64,000 bases of DNA from Candidatus Omnitrophota bacterium (lineage in GTDB: Bacteria; Omnitrophota; Omnitrophia; Omnitrophales; JACROU01), in contig JAJDCD010000012.1 in the NCBI GenBank assembly GCA_029261035.1, positions 124,001 to 188,000 on the forward strand, written 5' to 3'. Shown in pieces: positions 1 to 12,800 of the stretch. Each line of letters starts with the position of its first letter. Within the stretch, counting starts at the first letter, position 1. Below the pieces are notes generated by a model that searched no databases, was not told where the DNA came from, and saw nothing but the letters and a program-made list of their open reading frames with translations. Both the position numbers and the translations under genes were made by a program.

Positions 1-840
1 AGAATTGATTGGCCAGTTTAACGACATGACTGAAGTTCATCACGATTTGATTTGTTTCAGAGTTGTAAATGCCTGCTAGCTCCCCAGCTGTCAAAGCACC
101 CACTCCATTTCTGGATAAGTAACGGCCTGTTTCGAATAAGAATTTGTTAATCAATTGTTTTTGTTCATTACTTAAACGACTATCCACACCTTTTGTTTCT
201 TGATAGAGAACAGAAATAACTCCTTCTTGACCATCCGCTCTACTTACATGAACTACATTCTCTTCTCTAGCACCTTTCTTTACAAGATTTTTAATGGTAT
301 CTGAAACAGCCTGACTTGTAATATTAACAACAGCAAATCCGGTACGTCCTACCGCTGTGGTTAATAACGGATGGTTTTTAAAATTCTCTTTTAATTGAGC
401 TGCTAAAGCAGGATCTTCCACATGAATAAAATGCGCTATTCCCGAATCTACTGTCAATGGATCGATCAAGCGTTTAAAGGATGCTTCACTATCCACCTGC
501 TGGCTATTCGTCACAAATCCTTGATCTTTAATATTCGGAGCTGGTGAAGAAGCTGCTAACGCACTTACAGCTATTGCATTTTCAACCAATTTCATGGATA
601 CCCAATCGGTTGCACCACTATAGTGAGTTCTTAGATACTTACTTGCAGCGTTTTGTAATGTTAATGGTAATGTAGAGACAAAAGGAGCTACACCTTCGTT
701 GAGATAATCTTGTGCGGTGTCATTCATTCCTCGAAGAGCCATACGAATAACTGGATTATCTAAATCTTGATTCTCAATAGCCTGTGCTAAACGTTGATTG
801 AAAATTTCTAAGAATTGGGCCAGATCGGTATTACCTAATT
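1..840 (-). other. Sequence after the second HExxH motif, continuing out of the window
   Basis: About 280 residues of mixed helix and strand, for example S-G-I-A-H-F-I-H-V-E-D-P and T-G-F-A-V-V-N-I-T-S-Q-A-V. The frame is still open at base 2, so more of the protein follows outside. No recognised family; it is probably the remainder of the metallopeptidase-like module. Confidence 0.4.
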
Positions 841-3800
841 TTTGAGCTGCCAATTGAGTTCGCTGGTAAGCGATCAACTCATCTGTAGCTGCTCTCAAAA
901 CTAAGTTATCAATACTGGATAAGGCCTCAATGTTTTCTAAATGAGTTAATTCATGAATTAAATTGATAGCTAATGCATTTAGGGCTTCTTGATCTCCTGT
1001 AGCTGCTCGATCCACAATCAATTGATTCAAGACAATGGTTCTGTTTTCTAAATCAGCATAGGCTGCTACCCCCGTTAGTGCTGCATCAAAGTTTTCAGAA
1101 CGAATACTTCGAACAATGGATGGGTCAATATAAGCTCCAGCATTTATTCTAAGTGCTTGTTCCAAAGCTTTTGCGATAACTCCCTTATATTCTTGCATTT
1201 CAGCCGGCAACACGGAGTCTAGTAGTGATTTCATCTGATTTTCCGTTTGGAAAGCCCCCAAAATGGTTTGCCCTGGAATCGTAGCGGCACCCAAAGATCT
1301 AGCTGACACTTGAGTCATAAAACTCGTTACATCCGTCATTGGAAGCGTAAGAGATTTAACTTGATCATTCACCTCGGTTATGACGGTCAGTTCTTCTGCT
1401 CTTTCTGATTCTTCTTGTCCTTCAAGGGCACTGATAACTTCAGCAAAGGTTTCCCCGATTGCCTCTGGGTGTTCTCGTTTCAGAGCATCAAACTCATCCG
1501 CACTTAAAGTTGGCAATGCTTTATAAGGTGCCGATAGCTCTGTTGAAATAGCCTGTACTTTCTTTCCGCCCAAGACTTCTTTTGCTTGCTCATTAATCTG
1601 AGCTTCTAAAGATGCTATCTGACTCTTAAATCCTTTAAGAACTGGCTCAACCTTCAAAGCTTGAGTTGGATAATCATTAACAAAACCTTGAAGTTCTTCA
1701 ATATAATCTTTGCCTAATTGAATCGCAGTTAAACTATCACTACTTTTCATAGACTCTTTTACTTCTGCACCTTTTTTCAATATATTTCTTGCCGCTATAG
1801 CATCTGTCGAAAATTCCATGCGACGAGGAGCTCCTTTATAATTCACAACAATAGAAACGACAGCTTCGTCTCCCTGGGCTAAAGCTTCCGTTAAAATTGT
1901 GTTTAATTCGGGAATACGTTTAACAGCTTCATCCACACCTAAATCTAATGATGGGATTGCACTTACAGATTCTGAGCTCGTAGACGCAATCACCGACTCC
2001 ACAGATTCAACCTTTTTATCTCCCAAAGAAGCTAAAACTTCAATCTCTGGAATTTTAATTTGAGCTATCTGTATGTTTTTAGATTGTATCTCTGCTTTAG
2101 CAGCTGCTAACGTTCTGCCAGAAAATTGACCGTCTACAGTAAATCGATTTTTAACCTTTGCTTGTATCGATGAAAAACCATATTGATGGAAAAGGTTCTG
2201 TAGAATTCCTCTGTCACGGTCCGTCACAAAAGTTTTTGCGAAAAACTGTTCACCCTTTGTCATTAATTCAGGATCTAAATCAATATCTTTCTGAGAGTAA
2301 TAAGCTAAAATTTCTTCCACCACTTGCTCTTCAGTGTATCCACTATTCAATAAATCTTTAGAAGCTTCTTCGTAACCATCCAATGTCTTAATCACATCTA
2401 TAATTGCTTCTCTTTCTAAATCAGATAGAGAGAAGAAAAGAGCATGATTTGTTTCATGAAGCACATTTTTACGCGCTTGTTTAAATTCCTTCAACAAACC
2501 TTTGTTGGCACTAATGTCTTTACCTAAGGCAGGAGAAAAAGAAATAGTCCCTAACCCGTTGGTTTCAGCAAATAATTTCATAACTAATTGAGAACCTTCA
2601 TAAATATTTGTCTTTAATTGGGTTACAGCTTTACTTTCAGCTTCTTCATAAGTCATCTTAGGATTTAATGAAAGTATTTCTTTCGCTAACTTAGCAATAA
2701 AAGCTTCTATTTGAGGATTAGACAAATCCAATTCCAATTCTTCAGCAGAGTCTTTTGTTGCAATTTCATAATACTTAGCTCTCTCTTTTGGATTCACAAA
2801 GAAACCAAGAGCATTTTCAGCATTAAATTCCCACTGATTATTAATATAAAGCTGTGTATAAACGAGCTGCAAGAAGTCCTCTCTATTCGCTTCTTTATCT
2901 ACGACAACAATATTTTCTAAGAAAGCATCTATAGGATCTTGAGGATACTCACTCGATAAAATAAATTTAATTTTATCCGCTCCTTCTTTATCCACTTTTC
3001 GAGCCAAGCTAGCCATTTCTTCAGCTCGAATAACTTTCATAACAGGTTTTCCATCTTTTCCTTTTGTAGCCAAATAAACATCTTTACCTTCTCTAGCTTG
3101 CCTCAACCAACTATTCACATTACCAATCAACCAATTTCTAATTTCATTCCCTAATTCTTCTAAGTCTAAAGAGATCTCTGTGATTTCCCCTAACTTGTTG
3201 CTGGCTTCCATAAGCACAAGTGCTTGATAAGGATTTTCAGCCCCTTGACTCACAAGCTTTTCTGCCAACGTTTCCCCTCCCAAAATCTCACCTTGTGCAT
3301 AAGAAGAAACAATCCCTTCCAAGACATCTTCTAATTTTTGTTGCTTAGAGGTCTCTTGCTCCACTCTCTTATCATGTTGAGAACGCATTTCATTATGCTC
3401 AACAACTAATTGAGTTGCGTGCTGTAACACCATCTCTCTTAAAGAGGTCTTTCCTTTTCTATTTGCTAATTGCTTTAATTGAATCTTCCAATCAACCCCT
3501 TCTTGACCTTGGCCTAGCTGAGTTCGAGCCACTTGAATAAAATCACTAAGGCGATGCGTTGAAATATCATTTTCAGCCGCAAATGCTCTTGCTTCATCCA
3601 TCGTTCTATTAAAAGCATCTCTTCCAACAGATTCAATAACTTGGGCGTCCTCTCTAATCGTTTGCAAAACTTCTATTTTTCGTTGCTTCAATGTTTCTGC
3701 TGACGCTCTTTGAGACTCCGGTAATTTTACATTTTCTTCATCCATTACTTCTAAAGCGGCATATACTTCAATCATTTTTCTATCCGTTGGATCCACGACT

Positions 3801-6800
3801 CTTTCTTTACCTATTTGTACTCTTAAATTATCTGAATGAGGTAATGCCTCACCTTTCTCAATTCTTTCCAACAAGAGATCCAAATCACGCGTTTCTACTG
3901 GGTCCATTCTTCGAACCAACTGTTCATAAATCACTTCCCTTGGAGCTAACCAAGAATCATCCACACTATCAACAAAGTGCCATGCGTAATACTCTCCATC
4001 CACCAGTTGATTAATGCGTTTTCTAATACTGGTTTCATCAGAGGTACGTCCAAACTCATCTCTATTAACTAACTGAGCCGCAAAAATACGGGCAATATTT
4101 TCAACTAAATCTTTCTTTCCAGGTCCAAAACGAACCATATGTCCTATCGTTTCTTTCCAGTCCACAACTCCAGGTTTTCCTAACCCTTTATTCAGAGCTA
4201 ACAATTTCTTCTTAAGATCTGCACGGTAAGATGCTGTTAGACCAAAACCGTCCAACAAACGATCCCGATGTTTCAATAGCAAAGAATCTCTTAATACTTT
4301 TATTACATCGCTGCTTTCAATTCCGTTTTCACTTAAAAGCTTTACTATTTCTTTATTTGCCAATGGAGACTTAAGGAAATTACTTGGATCTGTTTTGCTC
4401 ATTCCTTTTTCTGTACTGATAAGAAAATCATGCAACATTCGTTCTGAAACCTTGCTATTCTCAGACAATTGTATTGCTGCCTTCGATTTAGGGTCTCCAG
4501 ACTCTGCTTCCTTTAACTCAATTTTATGAGCGGTATCAAACACAACTAAATCCTGCCCTGGACCCGAGTGAGAAGTGATTTCCTCAGCAACTTCAGAAGC
4601 AAAATTTCTTTTAATATCTGCCAAAACACGTGGGTCTCTACCTGAAGTTCTATATTGAGAAACCATTTTTTCTAAGTAATGGATAAAGAAGCGAACTTCT
4701 CTATTTCTACCTGAAGCGCCAATCGCACTGGAGTCACGACCTTCATCTCCACGATTTCCAACAAGAGCTAATGAGAAATTAGAAGCAATACCATAATCTT
4801 TAGCTGCACTGAAGAGTCCATTTGCTCCTTGATTACTGGAAACCAATACCTTTAATTGCTGAAGAGCCTCTTCTTCACGACCCGCCTCTGTAGGAATATC
4901 TTTATATGGATCAAATAAGCTAGCTCCTAATCCCTTTTGAGCATAAGTTCTAGCTGCAATCGCTAATCTACGAATTGTTTCTCTATTCTGTTCTGTAATA
5001 GACTCTGTTCCTTCTATAATTTGTTTTAAATGAGAACCATGCTTTACGTTCTCGTCTAATTGAATCGCTCTTGAATTAGCTTCAGAACCATACTGATCAA
5101 CCACACCCTGATACAAGTCATAAACCACCTTATAATCTCCTGTTAACTGATTAGGATCAAAATAAAGTTTATCTGCTTGATAAACACCACTTTCCGCTTC
5201 TGCTTTCTTTTTATCTTTAGCTGTCAATTGTGACTGAAGCTTAGGTGCTATCACTTGAATCTGTTTTAGTTGTTTTTTCAAGAAAGCCTGCATTGACGCG
5301 TCTTGCTTAATCGCATTTTCAAAATCTTGCCTTGCCAAGACAAAATCACTACTGGATACCGCATCATCTTCTTTAAGTGAAAGAGCACGGTCAAAAAAGA
5401 TTTGCCCTCGAGCTGCATAAGCTTCTGCAAGTAGCTTTGCGCCTAATTCGGACTGTATTTCTTTTCGATCCAAGAAATTAATCGCATCGGTATAAGCATT
5501 CAAAGCAGTTTCAGCCAAAGTATTCGCTTCTGCTTCTTTTCCACTCTCTCTTAATACTCTAATTTCTTTGTCTGTATTTTGAGCTATTTGTAGAGTTCTG
5601 ATTGTACCAATTAAAGCTTTTTGATTAGGTTGTGTATTCGTAATCGTCGCAATATTCAAGATACCCTCTAAAATAGAGTCGAAACTCGAGGTATCTGAAA
5701 CAGCAAAATTTCTTCGGCTCACAAGATCTTGTAGTGGCGTTATATCCTTTTGAATGAGCACATTCAAAATATCTTCCACGCTAAGTTCATGTTCTGCTTT
5801 AACTAATGAAAGAGCCGCATTCAACATCTGAGCTTGATTAAAGAAATCCCTTCTCATTTTGGCAACTTCTATGTTTCGAGCTTCATCCTCTACAGAAATC
5901 AAAGTATCTAAAGAACTTAAAAGAGCTCTTAATTCTTCCTGTCTCTCAGCGTCAGACTCCTTCTTAATACTTGAATTAAGATGATAAATCAAAGCACTAA
6001 CTACACCCTCGCCATCTCTATATCCATGAGTCTGAGATTGTTTAAGAAGCTTTCCAAGGCCTAAAGCCGTGTCCTTATTTAAAGTGGCTATAGACAGCAA
6101 TTGTTTAATAGACAAGTCTTTAGCTGTCGCTGCTCCCATAGCGACAATAGCACCCTCTTTAGATCCGTCCTTTAACCCTTTACTGATATCCACTATTTGC
6201 TCTTTTGAGAAATTAGGATTCACCAAAGGAAGAATGTCTTCTATCTGAAGTTTAAAATCTTTTTGTAATTGTTCTAAGAAATTAACTGTTAGATAATCCT
6301 GAGGTGGATAATTTTCCATCAAGTAAGTATCTATATACTGATCAATCATGTGATCATTCCAACCTTGACGCTTTAACTGTTTTTTATATTCTTCTCTAAT
6401 TCTCAACTCAACTTCATATTGCCTAGCTAGCTCGTTATCAAATCCATTGAGTCGTTCTAAAAATTCTGCTTCTGCCGTCTTTTTATTATTGAGCTGTCTT
6501 CTTGCTTGGATAAATTTAGGAAGTTCAAAAGCAACAGCTTCTCCTTCCTTAATCTGCGTCGAACTTTCGTCCAAAACACTCAATGTAATCGATTCTACAC
6601 CTGTTTTGTTGCCGTCATATCCAGAGTTCACTGCGGAAGGAGTCACTTTAACTTCATACTCCACACCTGCAATTGTAACCTTAGTATCTTTACGGGGTTC
6701 TAGAACAACCCCTTTATAACTGTAATGACCTGTATCTGAATTGAAATCAACTTCAATAGTTGGTTGTTTAGGGTCAGGAGTTTTAATCTTCTTTGTCTCA

Positions 6801-9800
6801 CCGGCAACAACCTTCGTTGTACTTTGAATCGTACTTGAAAACTTAATTCCACCTGTCTTAGTATCAGGAGAAGTTGTAATGCGATACATTCGGTAGACTT
6901 TTCCTCCTACTGTTTTATATACACCCCCATCTTCTATATCATGATCCCCTTTCTCTTCCTGCCAATAGTCCACATTGCTCGTCTGATCCACTGGAACCGT
7001 AACGGACTTCCCTAAGTCATCCACGATAATGTAATTACCTTTTCCATCTGGAGTTCCCATAACCGTAGGGGCTTTTGTAGAATCTTTAAGGTCTTTTGTT
7101 GCTGCAATAAGCTGCATTAAACTGTCTTTTAATTCCTTCGATTTAGAGGAATCTTCTGCTAATAAATATTGCTGATAGGCTTTTGAAAGAATTTTCTTTT
7201 GAGCTCCATCAGAGGTTGTTTCGATTCTTTTTAATATTTGTTGATTAAAAGCCTTATCTCCTCCCAAAAAGCCGTTAGCAAAACTTCGGTCTCCAATAAC
7301 TACTTGTTTAAAGCTAATATCCGCCCCTCTAATTTTCTCGATCAACCTTTCTCCATAGCTCAAATCATCAACTTGATCAATATCACTTGGACGTTTCTTT
7401 AATTCAGAAATTCCTGGTAATAGATTAACCAAAGGAAGAACAGCAATGACTTTACCCAGACCTACTAGGACTCCACTAACTACAGAAGAAGCCACAAAAG
7501 CAACGGGCTGTATTGCACCCACATTCAAAATGCTTCGGACAGAAACTGGAGCCTGAGAAGTTGTAAATTGTTGGAACGCTTGAGCGCGTAAAGCTTCTGG
7601 GTTGTTCTTATAGCCTTGAGGGTCGGATTTTCTTACAGATTGAAGTTGTCGCACCAAATCCCCCAATTTGTTTACCTTATATCCAGAAAGAGCTTTTCGA
7701 TTCGTCTCAGAACTCAATAATGAAACAAGATCTCGATGATCTTCAATATTTAATTGTTCCGAACTAACAATTGAGATTTTTTCTACTAACTTTTGAGCTA
7801 AATCTGCATCATCCAGGTTTGGGGATTCTCTATTTACATCTTTAAGGAGTGCGCTTATTTTAACTTTTTCAGGATTCGTAAAGAAACCTTTAATATTATG
7901 AACCGTATTCTGATAGAGACGTTTCGCTTTTAGTTTCATCAAGTCTCGAGCTCGTACTCGACGTTCTTGATCCAACTGATCTCTATTCCATACATCAAAC
8001 CCTTCTAAAAGATTACGTTGAATCCATCTTCTGATTTTTGTTTTTTCTGGGGTTCGACTCATACGAAGCTTATCTTCTAGCCGATCGATGTCTTTATTCA
8101 AATTAGCTTGTTGATACTGAAACTTTTCTTGGGATTCATGGGCGTCAACAATACCATCAATCACTTTCCTCTGTTGTGGATATAATCCCATTTCACGAGT
8201 TGGTGTACTCACTTTCATCATTTCTCTCTGAATGATTTTAGCTAGCTCTGCTCTAGAGTTTTTAGCAGATAGGATTCTAGCCCACTCATTTGGCTCTACA
8301 GCCTCCGAAGGAACAAATTTCTTGAATTCACTAAAGAAAGAATTTAACTGAACAAGCTTATCTAAAGTTTTCTCATTTGCATCTTCCGCATTAATAAATC
8401 CCATTCCTACTAATGCAAAAGTGAATGTAACGATGTCAGAATCACTCGCACCTACAGGCGGCACTGGAGGAGCAACCCCTTGTCTAGAAGAAATCAACTT
8501 TCCAAGAGCCTGTCTTAAAGCTTTTTGATTCGCAATTTCTTCTTCTGACAGAGTAACACCTTCTGCTGCTGTTAACTGTCCTTTAAGGTGAAGAGCCAAT
8601 TCCACCATTTTCATTCCTGTTTGGGTCAACAGACCCTCTTGAGTATTATTGATCATCCCTTGACTTAACAATTCTTTCTGAAGCGTTTTAACCGTTTTTG
8701 TATCTAACTGATCACTATTAAAATCAGACAGCGCTTTTCTTTCCATGACTTTAGCCCCAACGCCTCCTGCCTGCGTTGCTACATCTGGAAGCTGATCCTC
8801 TCGAACCCTTTGATTAGCTAAACGCAAAACTTCTGAAACAGTGCTCGCTTCCGTTGTTCCACGTTCTTGCCCAACCAAACCTTCTCTAAACTGAATATCT
8901 CCTGTCTTCAACTTCTCTACTTTCTGACCTGCTTTAAGACCCAACTCTTTATAATCATTCACTACCGTATGAACAATCGCAACATCATCCAAAGCTTCAA
9001 GTACTCCCGCTTCTCTCAATGTTTGCGCCATCAAATCAATGTTTGGATTTTTTCGAATAATTGTCTCTAAAATCTCTAATTGTTTTTGTTCTTGATACGT
9101 TAAGTCAGAAGCCCCTCTTCGAGCTAAAAGCTTAAACTCTTCCACAGATAGATTTGTACTAAGACGTCTGAGAATATTTTGAATTTGAGGCTCCGCTAGT
9201 TTAGAGTTCACAGCACTATCTTTATGCGTAAACTCGGATGCAGTTTCTACAGCGTAACTCTTGCCTGCTTGCTCAATATAATAAGTACTATTTTGATCAT
9301 TAAAATTCAGAGCTGTCTCTTCAATAGCTTTTAGCTCTGCCGTGATCGTCTTTTGTATAGCATCTGGCAATTGAGTAAAATCTTCTCTTTGAACAATACG
9401 CTTCAATTCTTCTATAACTTTGTTTCTAGCACTGAGAAGGTTTTCTAGGCCACTTTGGGTTCCCCCTAATGCAATATCTTTTTCCCCTACCCGTGAGGAA
9501 TCGTAATCGCTTTGATATTGAGAAACAACATTCAAATGTTCTTGAAGTTCCGATTCAGATAATGCGGAGTCACTTTTTAAGCTTTGTTTTAAATTTTCAA
9601 GAAAAGTTTTATGCTTATCATCAATGTCATTCACCAACATGGTTAACAAGAAATTGCTGGCTTGACGATCTTGATTTGTTAATAAAATATCAGCCAACTC
9701 TTCCTTCGTTACACGATCCGTAGCTTTAGGATCATCAGAACGGTTTGCATCAACATAAACAATGTTTAGTTGATGAAAAAGAGGGGTTACTGCTGCAGAA

Positions 9801-12800
9801 AGTTCAAAAGTAAAGAGAGCTGTACGTTCTTCACCTGCTTCTTGCTGAGCCTTATCTTTCAATAACTCTTGAGTCACAAATTCCATATCAATACTGCCTT
9901 CTTGGAACATTTGTCTAAATTCTGGGCTGCGCGCATAAATAAAGTCACTTCCTCCACGATGCTCTCCTCCAGGAAGCCCTTTCTTTTCTTTACCGTAAAG
10001 ATGATCCTTGCTGATTCTTACACCACGGTCTCGTTTCATTGATTGAATCGCATCAAAAGCAGTGGTACCCCCATCATAAAGGTCATAAATATCTGCCTCA
10101 CCATTCATAATAACGTCAACACCGCGGGTAGCCCCTTTATTAAAGTAAAAAGCGACTCTTTCATTAGGACCCACATTTGCAGGGTCTGCTAAAAATGCTT
10201 TTACATCAAGTTCACCCTCTGCTTCGCCCGCAAATTTAATTTGATTATCACTCAATAGGACATTTCCATTAGCATCTCTCATCACATTACCGTCAACATC
10301 TCTTACAACACGAACAATTCTCCATGTGGTTTCTTGATCTTTAAGCACAAGAACATCCACATTTTCGTCTCTGTCCCAATTACCTGCTGCATCTTCTTTA
10401 CGTAACAAACGGTCAATCAAGCCACCTGATTGGGCATCAGATCGAGCTAAATCGACATCCCCTAGTAAGTCTCTCTCATCTCCGTTGGTTAAAATGTTCT
10501 TTACAACAATATGCCTAGAAGCTCCCTCACTGCGTTTTGTCTTAATCGCCTTTAAAATTCCTTGATTATCACTTACCGTATCAATACGAGAATCATCAAT
10601 ATTTACAAAGTGATCGGTTCCTTTAGAGGCATCCATCACCTTAATTCCATAAGACGCTAGTAATGGTAAAACAGCATGGTCCATCGTTCCTGAAAAACCG
10701 CTAATATCTGATCCGTTGTTATAGAATAAATTCAATGTTGCGTTACGAGAAGAACGGCTTGATTCTGAAGAAACAGTGATTGTTTTCATTAATTCTTTTC
10801 TCTGACTAGGGTCTCTTAACTTTTCACTGATTGTCTCATCTTTTTTCTCAGTACCATGAGCTCGTTTCCATACAAGCTGTGTATGGACATTCAATAAAGG
10901 ATCGGACTGATTCAAACTTGGCGACACAGCACCTCCTGAAAAGACCTTAATTGAAGAAACATCTGCATGAACCGTATCCAATTTTCCTAAAACACCTAGG
11001 TCGAATAGTTCTTCAATAGTTGAGCCTAAAGCGTTATAGATGTTATCACCTACAATATCTTTGATTCCCGATTTATCTTTTAATTCTTGAAGCTGCTTAC
11101 GTTGATTTCCATCTTTTACTTCAACAAGCAATCTTCTTAAATTTTCTTTCTGATCTACATTTAACCCTTGAATCATCTGAGCCCCTTCATCATTGACACT
11201 CGTTAATTCAAAATACAAACCAATGTCATGCCCATCAAATTGTTTTAACGCTAAAGCGCGACTCGCCAAAGAATCTCTAAGACGTTTTACAAAATCAGAA
11301 ATATTTCCTTTTTTCTGCATTAGTTCTTGCGTAGATAAAGTTAAATCTTCTTCTGTAATTTCTTCCCCTTCTTTTTCTGCTAAAGTTTTTAACTTTTCAA
11401 TTATTTTTTTACCAAATTCTGATTTCATATCAAAGCGAGCATCAATAAGTGACAATTTTGCTTTTTGCGTAATATACTCATCCCATTTCAATTTCTTTGT
11501 TTCTTGTTTTTCATAATCAAATGCCGTCACAATGAGATGACTTCTTTCTTCCGCTAAACGCTCTGTTCCATTCAATTCTTTGACCTTTTTCTTACGAGAA
11601 CCCTCTCCATATTGACGATCAACATCGATTTCTGTCTGTAAACTACCTAAAGCTTCATCCACAATATCCGCGCCGATCATATGTCCTGCAGAAATCACTT
11701 CTTGACCTTGCCCACTGGATTGAACGCCTGTTGCAGAAAGGTTCGTATCAGCTTCATCATAGATAACCCGATTATCCTTGAATAGGGCCTCTCTCAACTG
11801 TTCCATACGTACATTTCGAGTCTCCCTATCTTCGCGTTGCTTATCAGTCTCATTCGGATCTACTTTTTCAACATCTCTCATAGCAGCAAAATCAATAGAG
11901 GTTGCTTCTGCTATCAAGATATCCGCTTCCATAACGCGAGCCAAAACATCTTCTTTCGATTTATCTCTAATATCAGACAAAACATCCTCATCAAAATGCA
12001 TAACCTTAAAACCTAAGTTCTTGTATATTTTTTGAAGATCCGCATCCATCAACTGTTCTTTATAAAGGATACGATTAGGAAGAACTGAAATCGTTTTTAC
12101 CCCTTCTTTAGATCCAGGAACAAGTTTACGTGCGACTTCATTTCGACTGATCATTTTTGTGATAATACTGGCCAATGGGAAAATAGTACTAGTTTTACCA
12201 CCACCTGCAGGAACGGTATAAAAAGTCTTTTTGCCAAAAACAAGAAGACCAATATGAACAGGGACATTCATGCCAAAACGATACTCTGGTAAGAAACCTT
12301 TTTCTTTAAGAAAAGCTTCCATCGCTTCATTGTAAATATCAGCTAATACTTGCGTTTCAGGCTTCTTTGGATCTGCTTCAGCCACTGCTCGACGAACACC
12401 ATTGACTGTTTTCCATCTCAATTGGATTGGTAACTGTTCCGCACCTTGGTCCGTAATGATCTTACCTTCAACAAATTCTGATTTTTCAATGTCATGTTTT
12501 TCAAGCTTTTTACTATTTTTGTCTGCCACAGCATCTACAGAAGCGTTGATGGCTGCTATTTGCCCTACAAGATCTTTGATTTCAGAGATTTCTCTGTCTG
12601 TAAGTCTCAACTTCAATTCAGCTTGCGCCTTACTTAAACTGGTTGCTCCATTAAGAATGGATTCTCTTAATCCTTCTAGCGCTTGAAGGCGTTTCATTCC
12701 ATCGCTATGAATAGAACGCAAACCTTCTAATTCTTTTTTAGCAATACCATAATCTTGTTCTGAAATTTCGTTTTGAGAAAGAATAGTCGTGAACTTATCT

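Noticed and set aside
9800-12330. Possibility that this is the housekeeping SecA or a DEAD-box helicase gene
   Set aside because: It has no own start or stop, much larger motif II-III spacing, a degenerate last motif, and is embedded in the giant frame.
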